From positions 12,250,965 through 12,314,964 of the forward strand of contig NC_035164.2 of the NCBI RefSeq assembly GCF_001659605.2: DNA of 64,000 nt, read 5' to 3'. This stretch comes from Manihot esculenta. Its lineage: Eukaryota > Streptophyta > Magnoliopsida > Malpighiales > Euphorbiaceae. Made by a program: the position numbers and the translations under genes. The notes beneath the pieces were generated by a model. That model was not told the DNA's origin. It saw only the letters and a program-made list of their open reading frames with translations, and did no database searches. Below are positions 40,068 to 51,951 of this stretch, in pieces (the first letter of the stretch is position 1; each line of letters starts with the position of its first letter).

Positions 40068-41514
40068 TGTAACGATCCGGAAATCGGTACCCCTCAGTAA
40101 CGGTCCGAACCATCACTGGCACTAGGATCCAGATCGGCTTAAGGCCGCCGGGACCCATAGTCAGCCAACTATACTCTCTGTGTACCTGATCAATCCCATA
40201 CATGATACAAAGATACTCAACAATCCTGGAAAACTCTATAGGCGTAACGACTGCAACTCAGATATGACAATCTGAAATGGCCCTCAGGGCCTATACCAGG
40301 GACTACTATCTGCTGTGGGTTAAGGGATTGAAACCCTTTTACTCTGTGATACATCCCACTGGTATCTCAACGAAGCCAGACATTAAGCCTAACTCACACA
40401 TTTCTCATCAAGAAACGTAAAACAGGATTCATGTACAAGGGATTAATCATACATCACACTATAGCAATGATACTAGGGAAAGCACAAGTCTATCCAGTAT
40501 ATGACAGTACATAGCTATACATGACATTACAACTAAGCTTTTAATTACATCATGTCCACTATGCTATTACAACATACAATCATGCATAACTTTCCGCTGT
40601 ACTCTTGCTAACTTTGACTTCCCATAGCTATCTCAGAACCTGCAAAACTGGGATTAAGGGAGTGGGTTGAGCTCTAGAGCCCAGTGAGGAGGAACAATAA
40701 AAACAGTTCATTCATTACATGCTCTCATGAAATGCATCACATCACAAACATATCATCTCAAGGATGAACTTGTCACCAATAACCCTCAACTACATGTTAT
40801 ACTAATGCCAACTGTGCCAAGGAGACTATGTCATCACCTGGTCTACACTTATCTCTCTGATATCACAACATGACTAACTGTGCCAAGGAGACGAGGTCTC
40901 ACCTGGTCTACACTTAACTCTGATTTGACAGCCCAGCTGTCTCACTCATAGTACCAGGAGCGACCTGGACTATCCAGGGGCAACCTGGTATGGCTATCTC
41001 ATGCCATAAATCTGTATCTGCTCTCTGTCAAGGGCTAAGGATCATCCAACATTCATCCACATAAACAACATCTTATGCAATGCATCATCGTCGTGAATTC
41101 TAATGCAATACAACCTAATACATAACATGGCAGTTTATGATGCATGGATCATGCTAGAATCGTGTCATTTCTCAAGATAAAATATGTAGTTTAGTTCCAC
41201 TCACCTCTGCTCTACTGGCAGATACTGTACTGGTACTGACTCTGATATCTCTAACTCTGATGACCTCCTCGAACTCTCGGGTCCAATCCTACACAAATGG
41301 ACTCGAATGAGGTGTCACACATACTTTGAATAATCCCCATAATCCCCTCTAAACCTCTGACAAAAAATCACATAACTCATGCAAAAGAAGGCTGGACAGA
41401 ACACATTCGGCAGCAGGTTCGGCGGCCGAATGTCCTCTTCAGAGCCGAAACTCATGCATGTTCGGCGGCACCTTCGGCGGCCAAATGTGCATGACAGATC
41501 CGAAAGTCCATTCT
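40068..41514 (-). repeat. Tek5 3' LTR, truncated
   Basis: Ends at 40068 with TGTAACGATCC (plus strand). Matches 42563-44008 with about eight substitutions and one indel. Includes CCAGG-type iterons (40805-40990) and part of the palindrome cluster (41405-41490). Breaks inside TCCATTCT where gag begins. Confidence 0.92.
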
Positions 41515-42268
41515 GGGTGAACCATTCCCTTGTCTTCTCACATTTCACTGTGACCCCTGCCATCTGAATGGCTCTACTCTCACTGGCTCCCAACTCGTCA
41601 GTTATCATCTTGACCATTCTAAGATACTCCAAAGGGTCATCACCTGTCTCAAAGTTGGGAACATCCAACCTCAAATAATCTGTCATCTTTCCCTCACCTC
41701 CTCCAGGTGAACTAGGCTTAGGTGTTTGGTCAATTGGGGCTACTGGATCTACTGGTGGTGGAGGAGGTACAACATGCTCTGGGTTAGGGTTGACTGACCT
41801 GGGGTAACAAAAGAAGGGTGAACACATGGTATACGAATATGACGGTGGATATGGCGGATAACAGGAAGGATAGGGTATAAAGGTGGGATATGGGTTATAC
41901 CTAGGACACTCCGCTGTACCCCCCATTAGGTACTCTACCCCCCACGGGTAGGGTGGATACTGAAGTGGAATAAATCTCGAGGCCTGAGTGTCTCCCTGGG
42001 ACTCACCCAAATCTCCTCCTAACCTGCTCATGCCAAAGCTACCCTCTCTACTCTGCTCATCCTCCTCTATGTCCCTCATAACCCCCGACATACCACTCTG
42101 AACAATTCCCCTTCTACTCTCATCAACAGACCTTCTAGGGTCCCTTGATGTACCTTCTCTGCTTACGCTATTTGATGTTGCCCTTTGCAGAACGGGGAGA
42201 TGAGCATCCATGTCCTCATCCTCCGGCGGTGCTCCAGTCAATCTAGCAGATTGACGAGTTCCTCTCAT
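41515..42268 (-). pseudogene. Tek5 gag N-terminal fragment
   Basis: From the minus-strand ATG at 42268 (MRGTRQSARLTGAPPEDED), about 250 codons: the Pro/Tyr-rich region and the first part of the gag core (MTDYLRLDVPNFETGDDPLEY, MITDELG, AIQMAG). It stops abruptly at TREWFTQ, where the frame runs into LTR sequence. No CCHC, PR or Pol. No premature stop before the junction. Confidence 0.92.
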
Positions 42269-42547
42269 CCTGCCTCTGAAAAGCACAACATCACACAAAA
42301 ATAGCATCAAATGATCCATGTGAAAACACATGAATCCTCAGCACATATCAAACATATCAATAATGCACAAGCAGCTCATAATGGCATTTCACATCAGCAT
42401 GCAAGACAGGACTCCACATCCTATCCTAGTGGACATGATTATACCTATTGTGCTTCCCCTCCTATACAAAACAACACCTCTTTCCGATGTGGGATATCTC
42501 TAAGTCTTGAGCAAAGATGCTCAACACACCGTACTCTTGAGGCCTAT

Positions 42548-42559
42548 GCTCTGATACCA
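42548..42559 (-). other. Tek5 primer binding site (tRNA-Met type)
   Basis: TGGTATCAGAGC on the minus strand, three bases inside the LTR end at 42563. Confidence 0.92.
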
Positions 42560-42562
42560 ATC

Positions 42563-44639
42563 TGTAACGACCCGGAAACCGGTACCCCTCAGTAACGGTC
42601 CGAACCATCACTGGCACTAGGATCCAGATCGGCTTAAGGCCGCCGGGACCCATAGTCAGCCAACTATACTCTCTGTGTACCTGATCAATCCCATACATGA
42701 TACAAAGATACTCAACAATCCTGGAAAACTCTATAGGCGTAACGACTGCAACTCAGATATGACAATCTGAAATGGCCCTCAGGGCCTATACCAGGGACTA
42801 CTATCTGCTGTGGGTTAAGGGATTGAAACCCTTTTACTCTGTGATACATCCCACTGGTATCTCAACGAAGCCAGACATTAAGCCTAACTCACACATTTCT
42901 CATCAAGAAACGTAAAACAGGATTCATGTACAAGGGATTAATCATACATCACACTATAGCAATGATACTAGGGAAAGCACAAGTCTATCCAGTATATGAC
43001 AGTACATAGCTATACATGACATTACAACTAAGCTTTTAATTACATCATGTCCACTATGCTATTACAACATACAATCATGCATAACTTTCCGCTGTACTCT
43101 TGCTGACTTTGACTTCCATAGCTATCTCAGAACCTGCAAAACTGGGATTAAGGGAGTGGGTTGAGCTCTAGAGCCCAGTGAGGAGGAACAATAAAAACAG
43201 TTCATTCATTACATGCTCTCATGAAATGCATCACATCACAAACATATCATCTCAAGGATGAACTTGTCACCAATAACCCTCAACTACATGTTATACTAAT
43301 GCCAACTGTGCCAAGGAGACTATGTCATCACCTGGTCTACACTTATCTCTCTGATATCACAACATGACTAACTGTGCCAAGGAGACGAGGTCTCACCTGG
43401 TCTACACTTAACTCTGATTTGACAGCCCAGCTGTCTCACTCATAGTACCAAGAGCGACCTGGACTATCCAGGGGCGACCTGGTATGGCTATCTCATGCCA
43501 TAAATCTGTATCTGCTCTCTGTCAAGGGCTAAGGATCATCCAACATTCATCCACATAAACAACATCTTATGCAATGCATCATCGTCGTGAATTCTAATGC
43601 AATACAACCTAATACATAACATGGCAGTTTATGATGCATGGATCATGCTAGAATCGTGTCATTTCTCAAGATAAAATATGTAGTTTAGTTCCACTCACCT
43701 CTGCTCTACTGGCAGATACTGTACTGGTATTGACTCTGATATCTCTAACTCTGATGACCTCCTCAAACTCTCGGGTCCAATCCTACACAAATGGACTCGA
43801 ATGAGGTGTCACACATACTTTGAATAATCCCCATAATCCCCTCTAAACCTCTGACAAAAAATCACATAACTCATGCAAAAGAAGGCTGGACAGAACACAT
43901 TCGGCAGCAGGTTCGGCGGCCGAATGTCCTCTTCAGAGCCGAAACTCATGCATGTTCGGCGGCACCTACAGCGGCCAAATGTGCATGACAGATCCGAAAG
44001 TCCATTCTTTTGGAGGCAACCTCAGGCAGCCGAAACTACCTCCACAAGGGGTTCGGCGGCCGAATCCTCCCTTCGGTGGCCGAACCTGAGTTCATCCAGA
44101 ACTCAGCTTCGTGCATAAACAAGCCTGTCAAGCAACTCCACTCCACAAGAGGTTCGGCGGCCGAATCTTCACTTCGGCGGTCGAAGCTGGGTTCTCCAGA
44201 AGGCAGAACCTTGCTTCCTCTCATGCACAACGTCTCCAACACACTCTAACATGCATAACTCAGCGTCTCAACTCACATATACTCTGGTATATGCACAAAG
44301 GGGTCCCAAACTACCTAGTAACCCCAACAAAACAACTAACACAACACAAACTCATGCTTTCACCATTAAAACATCAAAACTAAACTCTAAAAACCTAAAC
44401 ATGCAACTCTACCCTTAACCTCTTTAAAAGCTGTTAAAACCACAAAACAAGTATAAAGACCTCTCTTACCTCCTGAAACTAGAAGAGGAACAACTTGAAC
44501 TCAACAAATCCCCTTCACAAGCTTCAAACCACCAAACCCTCTCTTTTCTCTCAAAACCTTCAAAACCTCTTGCAAACGAGCAACCCGCTGCATGAGCTGC
44601 TTAAAAGCTTGCAGATGAGTCAAGGGAGACGTGGCCTAT
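42563..44639 (-). repeat. Tek5 5' LTR, U5-side part
   Basis: Ends at 42563 (TGTAACGACCCGG, plus strand) and extends to the Ath3 insertion; CCTAT (44635-44639) is the first duplication copy. Contains iterons (43300-43490), donor- and acceptor-like signals near 43700 and 43150, and palindromes with TTCGGCGGCCGAA on the plus strand (43911-44165). Confidence 0.94.
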
Positions 44640-46084
44640 TGATAAGCGGTTGTCGAAGCCGTCAAAAATAACCTATTATCAATCAACAAATAAATTTGCA
44701 GATAGTGGCAATAGGGTCGAACCACAGGGAATTGACACCAAGTATCTTCCTAATAATGTCTAAGGCAAGTAATAACAAATAAGTAAAAGAGGGGGGTTTG
44801 TTTTGATGAGTTAAAAGCTAAAAGCAAAAGAGAAGAATAATTTAAATAAGTGAGAATATCAATGGGAAAGAGATTCTAGCTGAAGTGTGAGCCTAATTCA
44901 ATTTGTTCAGAATTGATCATTGATTATTAAAGACTCCTATTTGATTTCAATAAATCAGTTTTGGTTGTGGAAGACACTTCTCACAATCCAAATTCCTCCT
45001 TAGTTCTAGTTCTATTAGGAAATGTTCGCTAATCAAACACTGATCAACAAGTTGCCAAGGAACGTCCTTGGGGCATTTAGCATCGAACAACCGTTGATCG
45101 CATTAAGACTTAGAGAAACCCAATTCTATCCTTGCCAACCGCGTGGTCAAGGCTAGGTTATGCAACTGATTATATTTATATTCAAACAATTTAAGCAATT
45201 ACGGACCTAAATCATTCAAACAATTTATCACTTTAAGCAATTTAAAAGCAATGGGCCCTTATTGATTCTAAAAGCAAAGTAATAATTATGGAAAAGATCA
45301 GATTGCATAAATATTGAAACAAGCAAGAGTTCAACAATGGAGTATTAAACCTCCCAATTCATCACAAATCTGAATATTCTCAACTTCAACTAGAAAATAA
45401 TGAATTTAGCCACTCATGGTGACTAAAATACAAAAATAAAGAAGAAAAGAAAGAAGGAAAGTTTCTGCTGTGTTGCTGGAGAATTTCCGAGGATGGCAGA
45501 TGCTGAAAAAGATAATGAGATGCCTTTGATGCTGCCCTTTTATAGCTGGAGAGTCCCAAGTCCAATTTGATTAGGGTTTTGTAATCTCAATTTGATTTGG
45601 TCTTCTTTGTAGTCTTTGATTCCTCTTTGAATTTTGTGTTTGATTGAGAATGGAACTCTCTAAATGAGGGGCGTGGCTCTTGAGATTGATCTTGTAGTGT
45701 TTGAAGTGGGTTTGGACTTCTTTCCTTTGAATTTGGATTTTCTGCTCTTTTCCCGCCTCTGCTGTATTTTCTGCTATCAAAGCGATTTGGGCAGATTCTG
45801 CGAGTGATTTGGGCAAATCACTTGCTCAATTTGCCCCAATCGCTTCCTGGGGTTCAGTCCAGTTTCTGTCTTTATCTCTGCGAGTGATTTGGCCAGTTTC
45901 TGCGAGTGATTTGGGCAAATCACTCAGACCCAATCACTTTTCCAGCTTTTTCTTCACTTTTTCTCCAACTTTCCAATTTCTTCCTTTTCTGTAAAAACAT
46001 AACAAAAACACAAATTAAGCTAGAAAAATGTGTAAATAAACAGTAATAAATATAATAAAAATGTGGCTAAATTATGCTTGATCA
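44640..46084 (-). repeat. Ath3 3' LTR
   Basis: Minus strand starts TGATCAAGCAT at 46084 and ends GCTTATCA at 44640. Holds three GATTTGCCCAAATC-type units (about 45778-45945), TATA (45538-45544), Met-Ser-Gly-stop ORF (45406-45417) and the CCAAGGACGTTCCTTGG palindrome (about 45055-45072). Confidence 0.94.
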
Positions 46085-47103
46085 AATACCCCCACACCTA
46101 GCTTTTTGCTTGTCCTCAAGCAACAAATAACTTAGTCAATCAAGCTCCTTTTTCTTTTGAGCCTAAGTACCACTTAATCAGCCCTCCCTAGACTCCTAAA
46201 TTGAAGTATCACAGTATAGAGTACATGCACCAAGGTTGTTTCTTCTTTTCCTTGTTTCCCCTCACCTACCATGGTCAAGAAAAAGGTTTTTGATTTAATC
46301 ATGCTTATTCTTTTTATATGAGCTCAATGCAACCTCTAAGAGTGACTTGCCCTTCTTTGAGTGTTTTATTTTATTTTATTCAGCAGCACTTTTTATTCTT
46401 GCCTGAAAAAGTCACTAACCTTTTTACGCAAAGGTGCATATTGGTGATACCCACCCCCGGTTACTCAGTCAGTCACTTGTTCAAGTGGCTACTAGCTCTG
46501 TTCATAGCTTATTTGGCCATTGGAACAGTTTTTATGATTTGTGCGTTGTGCTGGTTTTTCTTTTTCTTTTCTTTTCATAACAGTTTGGGCAAATCAGCTC
46601 TCAGGGGGCTACACCAACTCTTTATTTGCATGTATTTATATTTTTATTTCCCTTGACCACAACAAGTTTAAGGATTCAATTCAAGAAAAGAACTCCCTAA
46701 GTGAAGGTATTAAACTGTGAATGATTCAATTTAGGCTTAAAGGGGTGGAAAATCAATGGGGTCATGAGATAGGAAGCTCTTTTAACCTTGTTATCTATGC
46801 TGAGTAGGGCAAAAGCTAAGTCAAAATTCTGTGTGTGTGTGTGAAAAAAAATGTGTGAAAGAAGAAAAAAATTTGGTGTGTGTTTATGGGGCAAAAAGAT
46901 GCAAAATGAAACAAAAAAGAAAGCAAAAATATAATGTAATCAATGCAAAAAATATAACCTAACAGTAAATACCCCCACACCTATCCCAAACATTGTCCTC
47001 AATGTTTAAACATAAATATGAAAAAATTAATAAGGAGAAGGAAAGGGACTGCCTGGGATGTGGGTGATCTGAGCAGGTGATTTGGGCAAATCACCCAGCC
47101 AAA
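46085..47103 (-). other. Ath3 3' untranslated region with two polypurine-like boxes
   Basis: The polypurine tract abuts the LTR (minus strand AGGTGTGGGGGTATT, 46085-46100) after TTGCTTGAGGACAAGCAA (about 46108-46127). A second box, CATTGAGGACAATG plus AGGTGTGGGGGTATT, is at about 46971-47008. Between them is AT-rich noncoding sequence with a TG run (46832-46844). One three-arm hairpin unit lies at 47075-47106. Confidence 0.75.
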
Positions 47104-47518
47104 TCACTGGCTATCATGGTCTGTGGGCAGAAAGTGTTGAACCAGCAGCTGCAACATGCTTTCCATGTGCTGCATCCTGTCTTGAGCCTCCACCGAATGG
47201 TCTTGAGGTGCCTTTTATGTCCTCCAAGGTCCACCCAATTGCTTTCTTGTGCTTCCTCAACACATCAAGGAGCTTTTCCTCTTCTTCTTGGCTGAGCTGG
47301 TTGAAAATAATTACTGGAAGTGTATTTCCAGCCCCCAAGTAGGCATATTTGAGGTGATCTGGCAGGGGCTTCAGATCTGGTGCACTTTCTGTCTTTGTCT
47401 CAGCCTGCTGTCTGCTGGTTGATTGGGGCAGATTTCCTGTTCATTTGGGCAAATCATCCGGTGATCTGGGCAAATCTCCTTCTGTCATGTCTGTCTGCTC
47501 ACTGATTTGGGCAGATTG
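47104..47518 (-). pseudogene. Ath3 linker, RT start fused to ORF3 end
   Basis: Minus-strand order: hairpin-encoded linker (DLPRSP, DLPK repeats with one TGA), pre-RT segment DLKPLPDHLKYAYLGAGNTL, VIIFNQLSQEEEEKLLDVLR and KHKKAIGWTLEDIKG, then an abrupt switch near 47220 into the C-terminal helix region of ORF3 (GSRQDAAHGK in this frame; QDRMQHMESMLQLLVQHFLP in another). The deletion removes nearly all of RT, RNase H, IN and ORF3. Confidence 0.85.
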
Positions 47519-50080
47519 TCAGGGTGATTTGGGCAGATCACTCGCAGAAACTGCCCACATCACTGTCTGGTCTGTCTCTGAGCGGTTTCTGTCCATCTCT
47601 TCATATTTGCACAAATCAGCATGGAGTGTTTCCTCTAGATCAAAATCAAAGACTTCTTGGCTCAAGTCATCAATGACATCAAGGCCATAAACAGGAGAAA
47701 CATCTTTAGGGAATTTCATAGCTTCATAAACATTAAATTTGATAATTTCCCCTTCAAACTCCATGGTTAATGTGCCATCATGCACATCAATTTTGGTTCT
47801 TGCTGTGCTCAAGAATGGCCTTCCAAGTAGGATGTCAGAGGTGGTATTGCTCTTGTCTTCCTCCATGTCAATGACGTAAAAATCAGCTGGGAAGACTAGT
47901 TGGTCCACTTGCACCAACACATCTTCAAGCACTCCCTTGGGATAGACAATCGATCGGTCAGCCAATTGAATTACAATGCTGGTGCCTTTTAGTGAACCTG
48001 CATTCAATAAATTAAAAATAGAGAGGGGCATGACATTGATTGAAGCTCCAAGGTCACACATGGCTTTCTTTATCCCCACGTTGCCTATCTTGCATGAAAC
48101 AGCGAACATCCCTCTATCCTTGCATTTGACTGGAAGTTTTCTTTGAATAACAGCTGAGACACACTCCCCCACACTCACCTTTTCACGTTCAGCAAGTTTC
48201 CTTCGGTTGGTGCATAGCTCTTTGAGGAACTTAGCATACCTTGGAATTTGCTTTACAGCATCAAGTAGGGGAATGTTGATTTCCACCTTGCGAAAGGTCT
48301 CAAGTATTTCTTTCTCCTCTTTTTCTTTTTGAGACCTTGCAAATCTTTTGGGGAAGGGAGGAGGTACCTTGAATTTTTCTGCTGGTGGCTGTTTCTGCTT
48401 CTGACTGGAATCTGCCTCATCTATTGTTTTGGGCAGATCAAGTTCTGCCTTCTCTCGCGATTGGGGCAGATTACCGCAGGTGATTTGGGCAGATCGATCG
48501 CTGAAACTGCCCTGATCACTTTCTGGCAGATTTTCCTCCATGGCCTGTTTTTGCAAGTTTTCAGACCTACTGTCTTGCAACTCCTTTCCACTCCTCAATG
48601 TGATGGCACTAGCATTTTGCCTTGGGTTTATCTCAGTTTGGGAGGGTAGCTTCCCTTGAGACTCATATTTGCTCATTGAGGAGGCCATTTGACTCACCTG
48701 TTTCTCAAGACTTTGCACAGTATTTGCTAAATTTTGCACAATCTCTTCAAGAGGTACTTTGGAGTTCTGAGGTGCAGCTTGAGCTTGATTCCTTTGCTGA
48801 TAGCTTGGATATTGATTTCCCCTTGCATAGCTAAAATTTGGATGGTCCCTCCAACCTGGATTATAAGTATTTGCATAGGGATCATACCTTCTTTGCCCAT
48901 TGAAACCTCCAACAACATTGACTTGCTGGTCCTCCTCTTGAAGGGAAGGACATAGATCAGTTGGGTGGTTGTTGGCACATATTCCACATGGCTTGGGCTG
49001 CTGAATCTGCTGGACTTGTTGGGTTTGACTCACAACAAGGCTACGGACAGCATTGGTGAGTTCAGAAAGTTGGGATGATAAAATGGAATTACTCACCTCA
49101 TTTACATTCCTTGTTGGCAGCTCTTGATCTCCAAATTGTTGAGAAGCTGCAGCCATGGAGGAAATTAAGTCCCTCATCTCTCGAGGTGATTTTTTTTCAA
49201 TTGTTCCTCCACATGCTGCGTCAATAAATTTTCTCTCTGAGGGTAGCAACCCTCCATAGAAGTACTCAATGAGAGATTGGTCAGAAATATCATGCCGAGG
49301 GCAGCTTGTGCATAACTTTTTGAACCTTTCCCAATACTCATACAAGCCTTCAGAGTGCTTTTGCTTTATGCCACTTATTTCTCGACGGATGCCTATGGCT
49401 TTTGAGGTTGGAAAGAATTTTCTCAAGAATGCTCTTACCATATCAGCCCATGATGTGATGGATCAGGGTGGCAAGTAGAATAGCCATTCTTTGGCATAGT
49501 CTTCAAGGGAAAAAGGGAAGGCTCTAAGCTTGATATTGTCTTCTGGAATGCCTTGGGGTCTCTTGGTTGAGCACACAACGTGGAATGCCTTCAAATGCTT
49601 GTGAGGATCTTCATTTTCTAGGCCTCTGAATTTAGGAAGGAGATGAATCAGTCCTGTCCTTAGCTCGAATGGTGTTGTCAATAGGGGATATTCAATGCAT
49701 AAGGGTGCTTGATCTCCTGTTGGTTCAGCTAACTCTCCGAGAGTTCTTTCCCGTGGCTGGGGTGCTTGGATGGGCATGTTTCTTGCTTGATTTTCAGCTT
49801 CTACATGTGCAGCAGGTGGTGCCGCCATTGCTGGATTTTCTGCCATGACCAGAAATTCAGTTTCTGGTGCTAAATCAGTGGTAGCAAGTGTGGTGGTGGA
49901 AGTTTCTGCTGGTGCAGAAATTTCTTCAGCAGGGGCAGTAGGTGGTCTGTGAGATGGTGTTGTTGATGAAGATGCTTTTGAGGCTTGGTTCCTCAAATTT
50001 GCTTGCTTCCTTAAGCTCTTGGCAGTTTTTTCAATCTCAGGGTCGTAAAGAAGTGTGTCTTTACGGCCAGACCTGGTCAT
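47519..50080 (-). pseudogene. Ath3 Gag-protease with one in-frame stop
   Basis: Minus strand from MTRSGRKD at 50080. Low-complexity N-region, gag core (PFELRTGLIHLLPKFRG, DYAKEWLFYLPP), zinc knuckle CGICANNHPTDLCP (one residue short of Ath1's version), PPPFPKRF, and PR with CDLGASINVMP and ILLGRPFLST. A TGA (49463-49465) replaces the Gly codon after LPP, where Ath1 and Ath2 read PPGSITSW; otherwise the frame is open to the TGA at 47519-47521. With such young LTRs the stop may have arisen after insertion, or the copy was packaged by Gag from another element. Confidence 0.92.
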
Positions 50081-50109
50081 AAAGGGAAAATACATTAGTT
50101 TAAATCAAC

Positions 50110-50127
50110 TCCCCGGCAACGGCGCCA
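50110..50127 (-). other. Ath3 primer binding site (tRNA-Asp type)
   Basis: TGGCGCCGTTGCCGGGGA on the minus strand, five bases inside the LTR end at 50133; perfect. Confidence 0.93.
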
Positions 50128-50132
50128 ATTTT

Positions 50133-51576
50133 TGATAAGCGGTTGTCGAAGCCGTCAAAAATAACCTATTATCAATCAACAAATAAATTTGCAGATAGTG
50201 GCAATAGGGTCGAACCACAGGGAATTGACACCAAGTATCTTCCTAATAATGACTAAGGCAAGTAATAACAAATAAGTAAAAGAGGGGGGTTTGTTTTGAT
50301 GAGTTAAAAGCTAAAAGAAAAAGAGAAGAATAATTTAAATAAGTGAGAATATCAATGGGAAAGAGATTCTAGCTGAAGTGTGAGCCTAATTCAGTTTGTT
50401 CAGAATTGATCATTGATTATTAAAGACTCCTATTTGATTTCAATAAATCAGTTTTGGTTATGGAAGACGCTTCTCACAATCCAAATTCCTCCTTAGTTCT
50501 AGTTCTATTAGGAAACGTTCGCTAATCAAACACTGATCAACAAGTTGCCAAGGAACGTCCTTGGGGCATTTAGCATCGAACAACCGTTGATCGCATTAAG
50601 ACTTAGAGAAACCCAATTCTATCCTTGCCAACCGCGTGGTCAAGGCTAGGTTATGCAACTGATTATATTTATGTTCAAACAATTTAAGCAATTACGGACC
50701 TAAATCATTCAAACAATTTATCACTTTAAGCAATTTAAAAGCAATGGGCCCTTATTGATTCTAAAAGCAAAGTAATAATTATGGAAAAGATCAGATTGCA
50801 TAAATATTGAAACAAGCAAGAGTTCAACAATGGAGTATTAAACCTCCCAATTCATCACAAATCTGAATATTCTCAACTTCAACTAGAAAATAATGAATTT
50901 AGCCACTCATGGTGACTAAAATACAAAAATAAAGAAGAAAAGAAAGAAGGAAGTTTATGCTGTGTTGCTGGAGAATTTCCGAGGATGGCAGATGCTGAAA
51001 AAGATAATGAGATGCCTTTGATGCTGCCCTTTTATAGCTGGAGAGTCCCAAGTCCAATTTGATTAGGGTTTTGTAATCTCAATTTGATTTGGTCTTCTTT
51101 GTAGTCTTTGATTCCTCTTTGAATTTTGTGTTTGATTGAGAATGGAACTCTCTAAATGAGGGGCGTGGCTCTTGGGATTGATCTTGTAGTGTTTGAAGTG
51201 GGTTTGGACTTCTTTCCTTTGAATTTGGATTTTCTGCTCTTTTCCCGCCTCTGCTGTATTTTCTGCTATCAAAGTGATTTGGGCAGATTCTGCGAGTGAT
51301 TTGGGCAAATCACTTGCTCAATTTGCCCCAATCGCTTCCTGGGGTTCAGTCCAGTTTCTGTCTTTATCTCTGCGAGTGATTTGACCAGTTTCTGCGAGTG
51401 ATTTGGGCAAATCACTCAGACCCAATCACTTTTCCAGCTTTTTCTTCACTTTTTCTCCAACTTTCCAATTTCTTCCTTTTCTGTAAAAACATAACAAAAA
51501 CACAAATTAAGCTAGAAAAATGTGTAAATAAACAGTAATAAATATAATAAAAATGTGGCTAAATTATGCTTGATCA
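50133..51576 (-). repeat. Ath3 5' LTR
   Basis: 1444 bp, same layout as 44640-46084, with Met-Ser-Gly-stop at 50899-50910 and hairpin units near 51273-51420. Followed by CCTAT (51577-51581). Confidence 0.94.
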
Positions 51577-51951
51577 CCTATCCTCTGGTCATGGTCTGGA
51601 GGTGAACACCTGGCCAAACCACGGACTGAGGAGCATGCACAACTAACCGACCACCTCAGCTTCGGCTGCCGAAACTGCATGCAAAACCATGCAACTTTCG
51701 GGGGCCGAACATAACCTTCGGGGGCCGAACATTGGGCACTTTCGGCGGCCGAACTTAACCTTCGGGGGCCGAACATGACAAAAACTCCTTTGGCCAATTC
51801 TCCACAAAACTCAACCCTTTTCTATGCTAAACCTTTAAAACACGTGAAAACATTTGAGAAAACTTTCTCGTACCCTTCCAAAGACCTCTGACATCCTCAA
51901 ATTCCACCGGACGGTAGGAATTCCGATGTCTGAATCTAGCCGGGTATTACA
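51577..51951 (-). repeat. Tek5 5' LTR, U3-side start
   Basis: The first 370-375 bp of the minus-strand LTR, starting TGTAATACCCGGC at 51951. Contains palindrome variants of TTCGGCCGCCGAA and TTCGGCCCCCGAA (51660-51775). Confidence 0.93.

Larger units (their letters stand above)
44640..51576 (-). mobile_element. Ath3: gag-PR-only Athila-type element
   Basis: 6937 bp; LTRs 44640-46084 and 50133-51576 (1445 and 1444 bp); exact CCTAT duplications (44635-44639, 51577-51581). Carries a perfect tRNA-Asp primer site, gag-PR with one stop, and a short fusion of the RT start to the ORF3 end. RT, RNase H and IN are absent. It resembles the gag-only non-autonomous elements described as TR-GAG. About 11 substitutions and one indel separate its LTRs by eye. 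Confidence 0.94.
40068..51951 (-). mobile_element. Tek5: Tekay-type element with large internal deletion, carries Ath3
   Basis: Exact GTCTG duplications at 40063-40067 and 51952-51956. Minus-strand order: 5' LTR (51951-51577 and 44639-42563, split by Ath3), primer site, gag N-terminal third (42268-41515), then directly the inner part of the 3' LTR (41514-40068). Most of gag, all of pol, the polypurine tract and the first part of the 3' LTR are missing. About 4.9 kb without Ath3. Confidence 0.92.

Noticed and set aside
46318..46656. 112-codon plus-strand frame in the Ath3 3' region, hydrophobic
   Set aside because: It is antisense to the element, in AT-rich noncoding sequence, with no homologue in Ath2's equivalent region that I can see.
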